Below, piece after piece: positions 4,691-5,601 of a stretch of 5,601 bases of DNA (position 1 is the first letter of the stretch; the number at the start of each line of letters is the position of its first letter). Under the pieces are notes generated by a model. It worked only from the letters and a program-made list of their open reading frames with translations. It had not been told where the DNA came from and did no database searches. The stretch spans positions 1-5,601 of the forward strand of contig CANRVM010000074.1 in assembly GCA_947643295.1 (NCBI GenBank), read 5' to 3'. Source of the DNA: an uncultured Mycoplasmatota bacterium. GTDB lineage: Bacteria > Bacillota_I > Bacilli_A > RF39 > UBA660. The position numbers were made by a program, and so were the translations under genes.

Positions 4691-5601
4691 ATGTCAAAAA
4701 GAAAAACAGAAACAGATGAAATAATGGAGAAAATTTATGATTATACACTAGAAGATATTATGGGAGAACGTTTTGGTAGCTATTCCAAATATATTATCCA
4801 AGAACGTGCTATTCCAGATGCAAGAGATGGATTAAAACCAGTTCAACGAAGAATCTTATTTTCGATGCATAAGGAAAAAAATACTTATGATCGAGGATAT
4901 CGAAAGAGTGCAAAAACGGTTGGAGATGTGATTGGTAATTATCATCCACATGGTGATACCTCTATTTATGATGCGATGGTTAGGATGTCACAACCTTGGA
5001 AAACGAGACTTCCTTATATTGATATGCATGGTAATAATGGTTCTATTGATGGAGATAGTCCAGCTGCTTATCGTTATACGGAAGCAAGACTTTCTAAAAT
5101 ATCAAATGAAATGTTAAAAGACATTGATAAAAATACCATTGAATTTGCTCCCAACTTTGATGATACAACAGAAGAGCCTACCGTTTTACCAGCTAGATTT
5201 CCTGCACTTTTAGTGTATGGAGCTCAAGGTATTTCTGCAGGATACGCTACTAATATTCCTCCTCATAATTTAGGAGAAGTGATTGATGCTACCATTCATC
5301 GGATTGATAATCCGAATTGTTCTTTGGATACGTTAATGAAATATGTAAAAGGGCCTGATTTTCCAACAGGGGGAATTGTGGAAGGTTTAGATGGTATCAG
5401 ACAAGCTTATGAAACAGGTAGAGGAAGAATTGTAATTCGAAGTAGGTATACGATAGAAAAAGAAAAAGGCAAAACTTCTATTGTAATTACCGAAATTCCT
5501 TTTGAATCGAATAAATCTTTAATGGTAAAAAAGATGGATGATATTCGTATTGATAAAAAAATCGATGGTATTAGTGAAGTTCGTGATGAGTCTGCTGCTG
5601 A
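4691..5601 (+). CDS. parC: DNA topoisomerase IV subunit A (ParC), N-terminal part (3' end outside window)
   Basis: The frame runs open to the right edge; 303 residues of an expected roughly 800 are visible, so the C-terminal DNA-wrapping domain is not seen. This is the strand-cutting subunit that pairs with ParE. Visible are the winged-helix breakage domain with [20 protein letters not shown] (27-46) and [10 protein letters not shown] (47-56), a signature of ParC rather than GyrA (GyrA usually reads ALPDVRDGLKPVHRR). The quinolone-binding region is [20 protein letters not shown] (82-101), and [10 protein letters not shown] (125-134) carries the catalytic tyrosine Y129. The tower region follows with [20 protein letters not shown] and PPHNLGEV, then KGPDFPTGG and ITEIPF. 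At the classic quinolone positions the protein has Thr90 (Ser in many Firmicutes ParC) and Asp94 (often Glu). The ATG is supported by an AGGTGAT site. The gene is 208 bases downstream of parE and probably in the same transcript. Confidence 0.96.
   Translation, partial: MSKRKTETDEIMEKIYDYTLEDIMGERFGSYSKYIIQERAIPDARDGLKPVQRRILFSMHKEKNTYDRGYRKSAKTVGDVIGNYHPHGDTSIYDAMVRMSQPWKTRLPYIDMHGNNGSIDGDSPAAYRYTEARLSKISNEMLKDIDKNTIEFAPNFDDTTEEPTVLPARFPALLVYGAQGISAGYATNIPPHNLGEVIDATIHRIDNPNCSLDTLMKYVKGPDFPTGGIVEGLDGIRQAYETGRGRIVIRSRYTIEKEKGKTSIVITEIPFESNKSLMVKKMDDIRIDKKIDGISEVRDESAA

Overview
The window is AT-rich (roughly one third G+C by eye), and every gene lies on the + strand. It looks like chromosomal core DNA from a low-GC Firmicutes/Bacilli-type bacterium. 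The reasons are the gene order mutL-miaA-(two small membrane proteins)-parE-parC, Firmicutes-style ParE and ParC motifs, an endonuclease-type MutL, strong AGGAGG/AGGTGAT ribosome binding sites, and a GTG/TTG-type start. Tryptophan is encoded by TGG and no TGA is read through, so the standard bacterial code applies. No mobile element, CRISPR array, tRNA or rRNA is visible. The species cannot be named from this stretch.

Layout: 1-579 is the C-terminal part of MutL (the 5' end is outside the window). 662-1540 is miaA, tRNA dimethylallyltransferase. 1598-2026 and 2016-2492 are an overlapping pair of small, single-span membrane proteins. The first has an extracytoplasmic domain with exactly two cysteines, and the second has a thioredoxin-like domain with a CKNC motif. 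A strong intrinsic terminator at 2505-2542 closes this left-hand unit. A promoter whose -35 box lies in the terminator loop (2523-2551) appears to start the second unit: parE (2581-4482), a 208-base gap with RNA-structure potential, and parC (4691 to beyond the right edge).

How the genes fit together: the left unit combines mismatch repair, tRNA A37 modification and an uncharacterised cell-surface pair that may be a redox enzyme and its partner. The right unit encodes both subunits of topoisomerase IV, which decatenates daughter chromosomes. Most of the window is ordinary housekeeping. The two places worth a second look are the two-cysteine/CXXC membrane pair, and the parE-parC spacer, where one TATCACC element can pair either with bases just after the parE stop or with the parC Shine-Dalgarno sequence.
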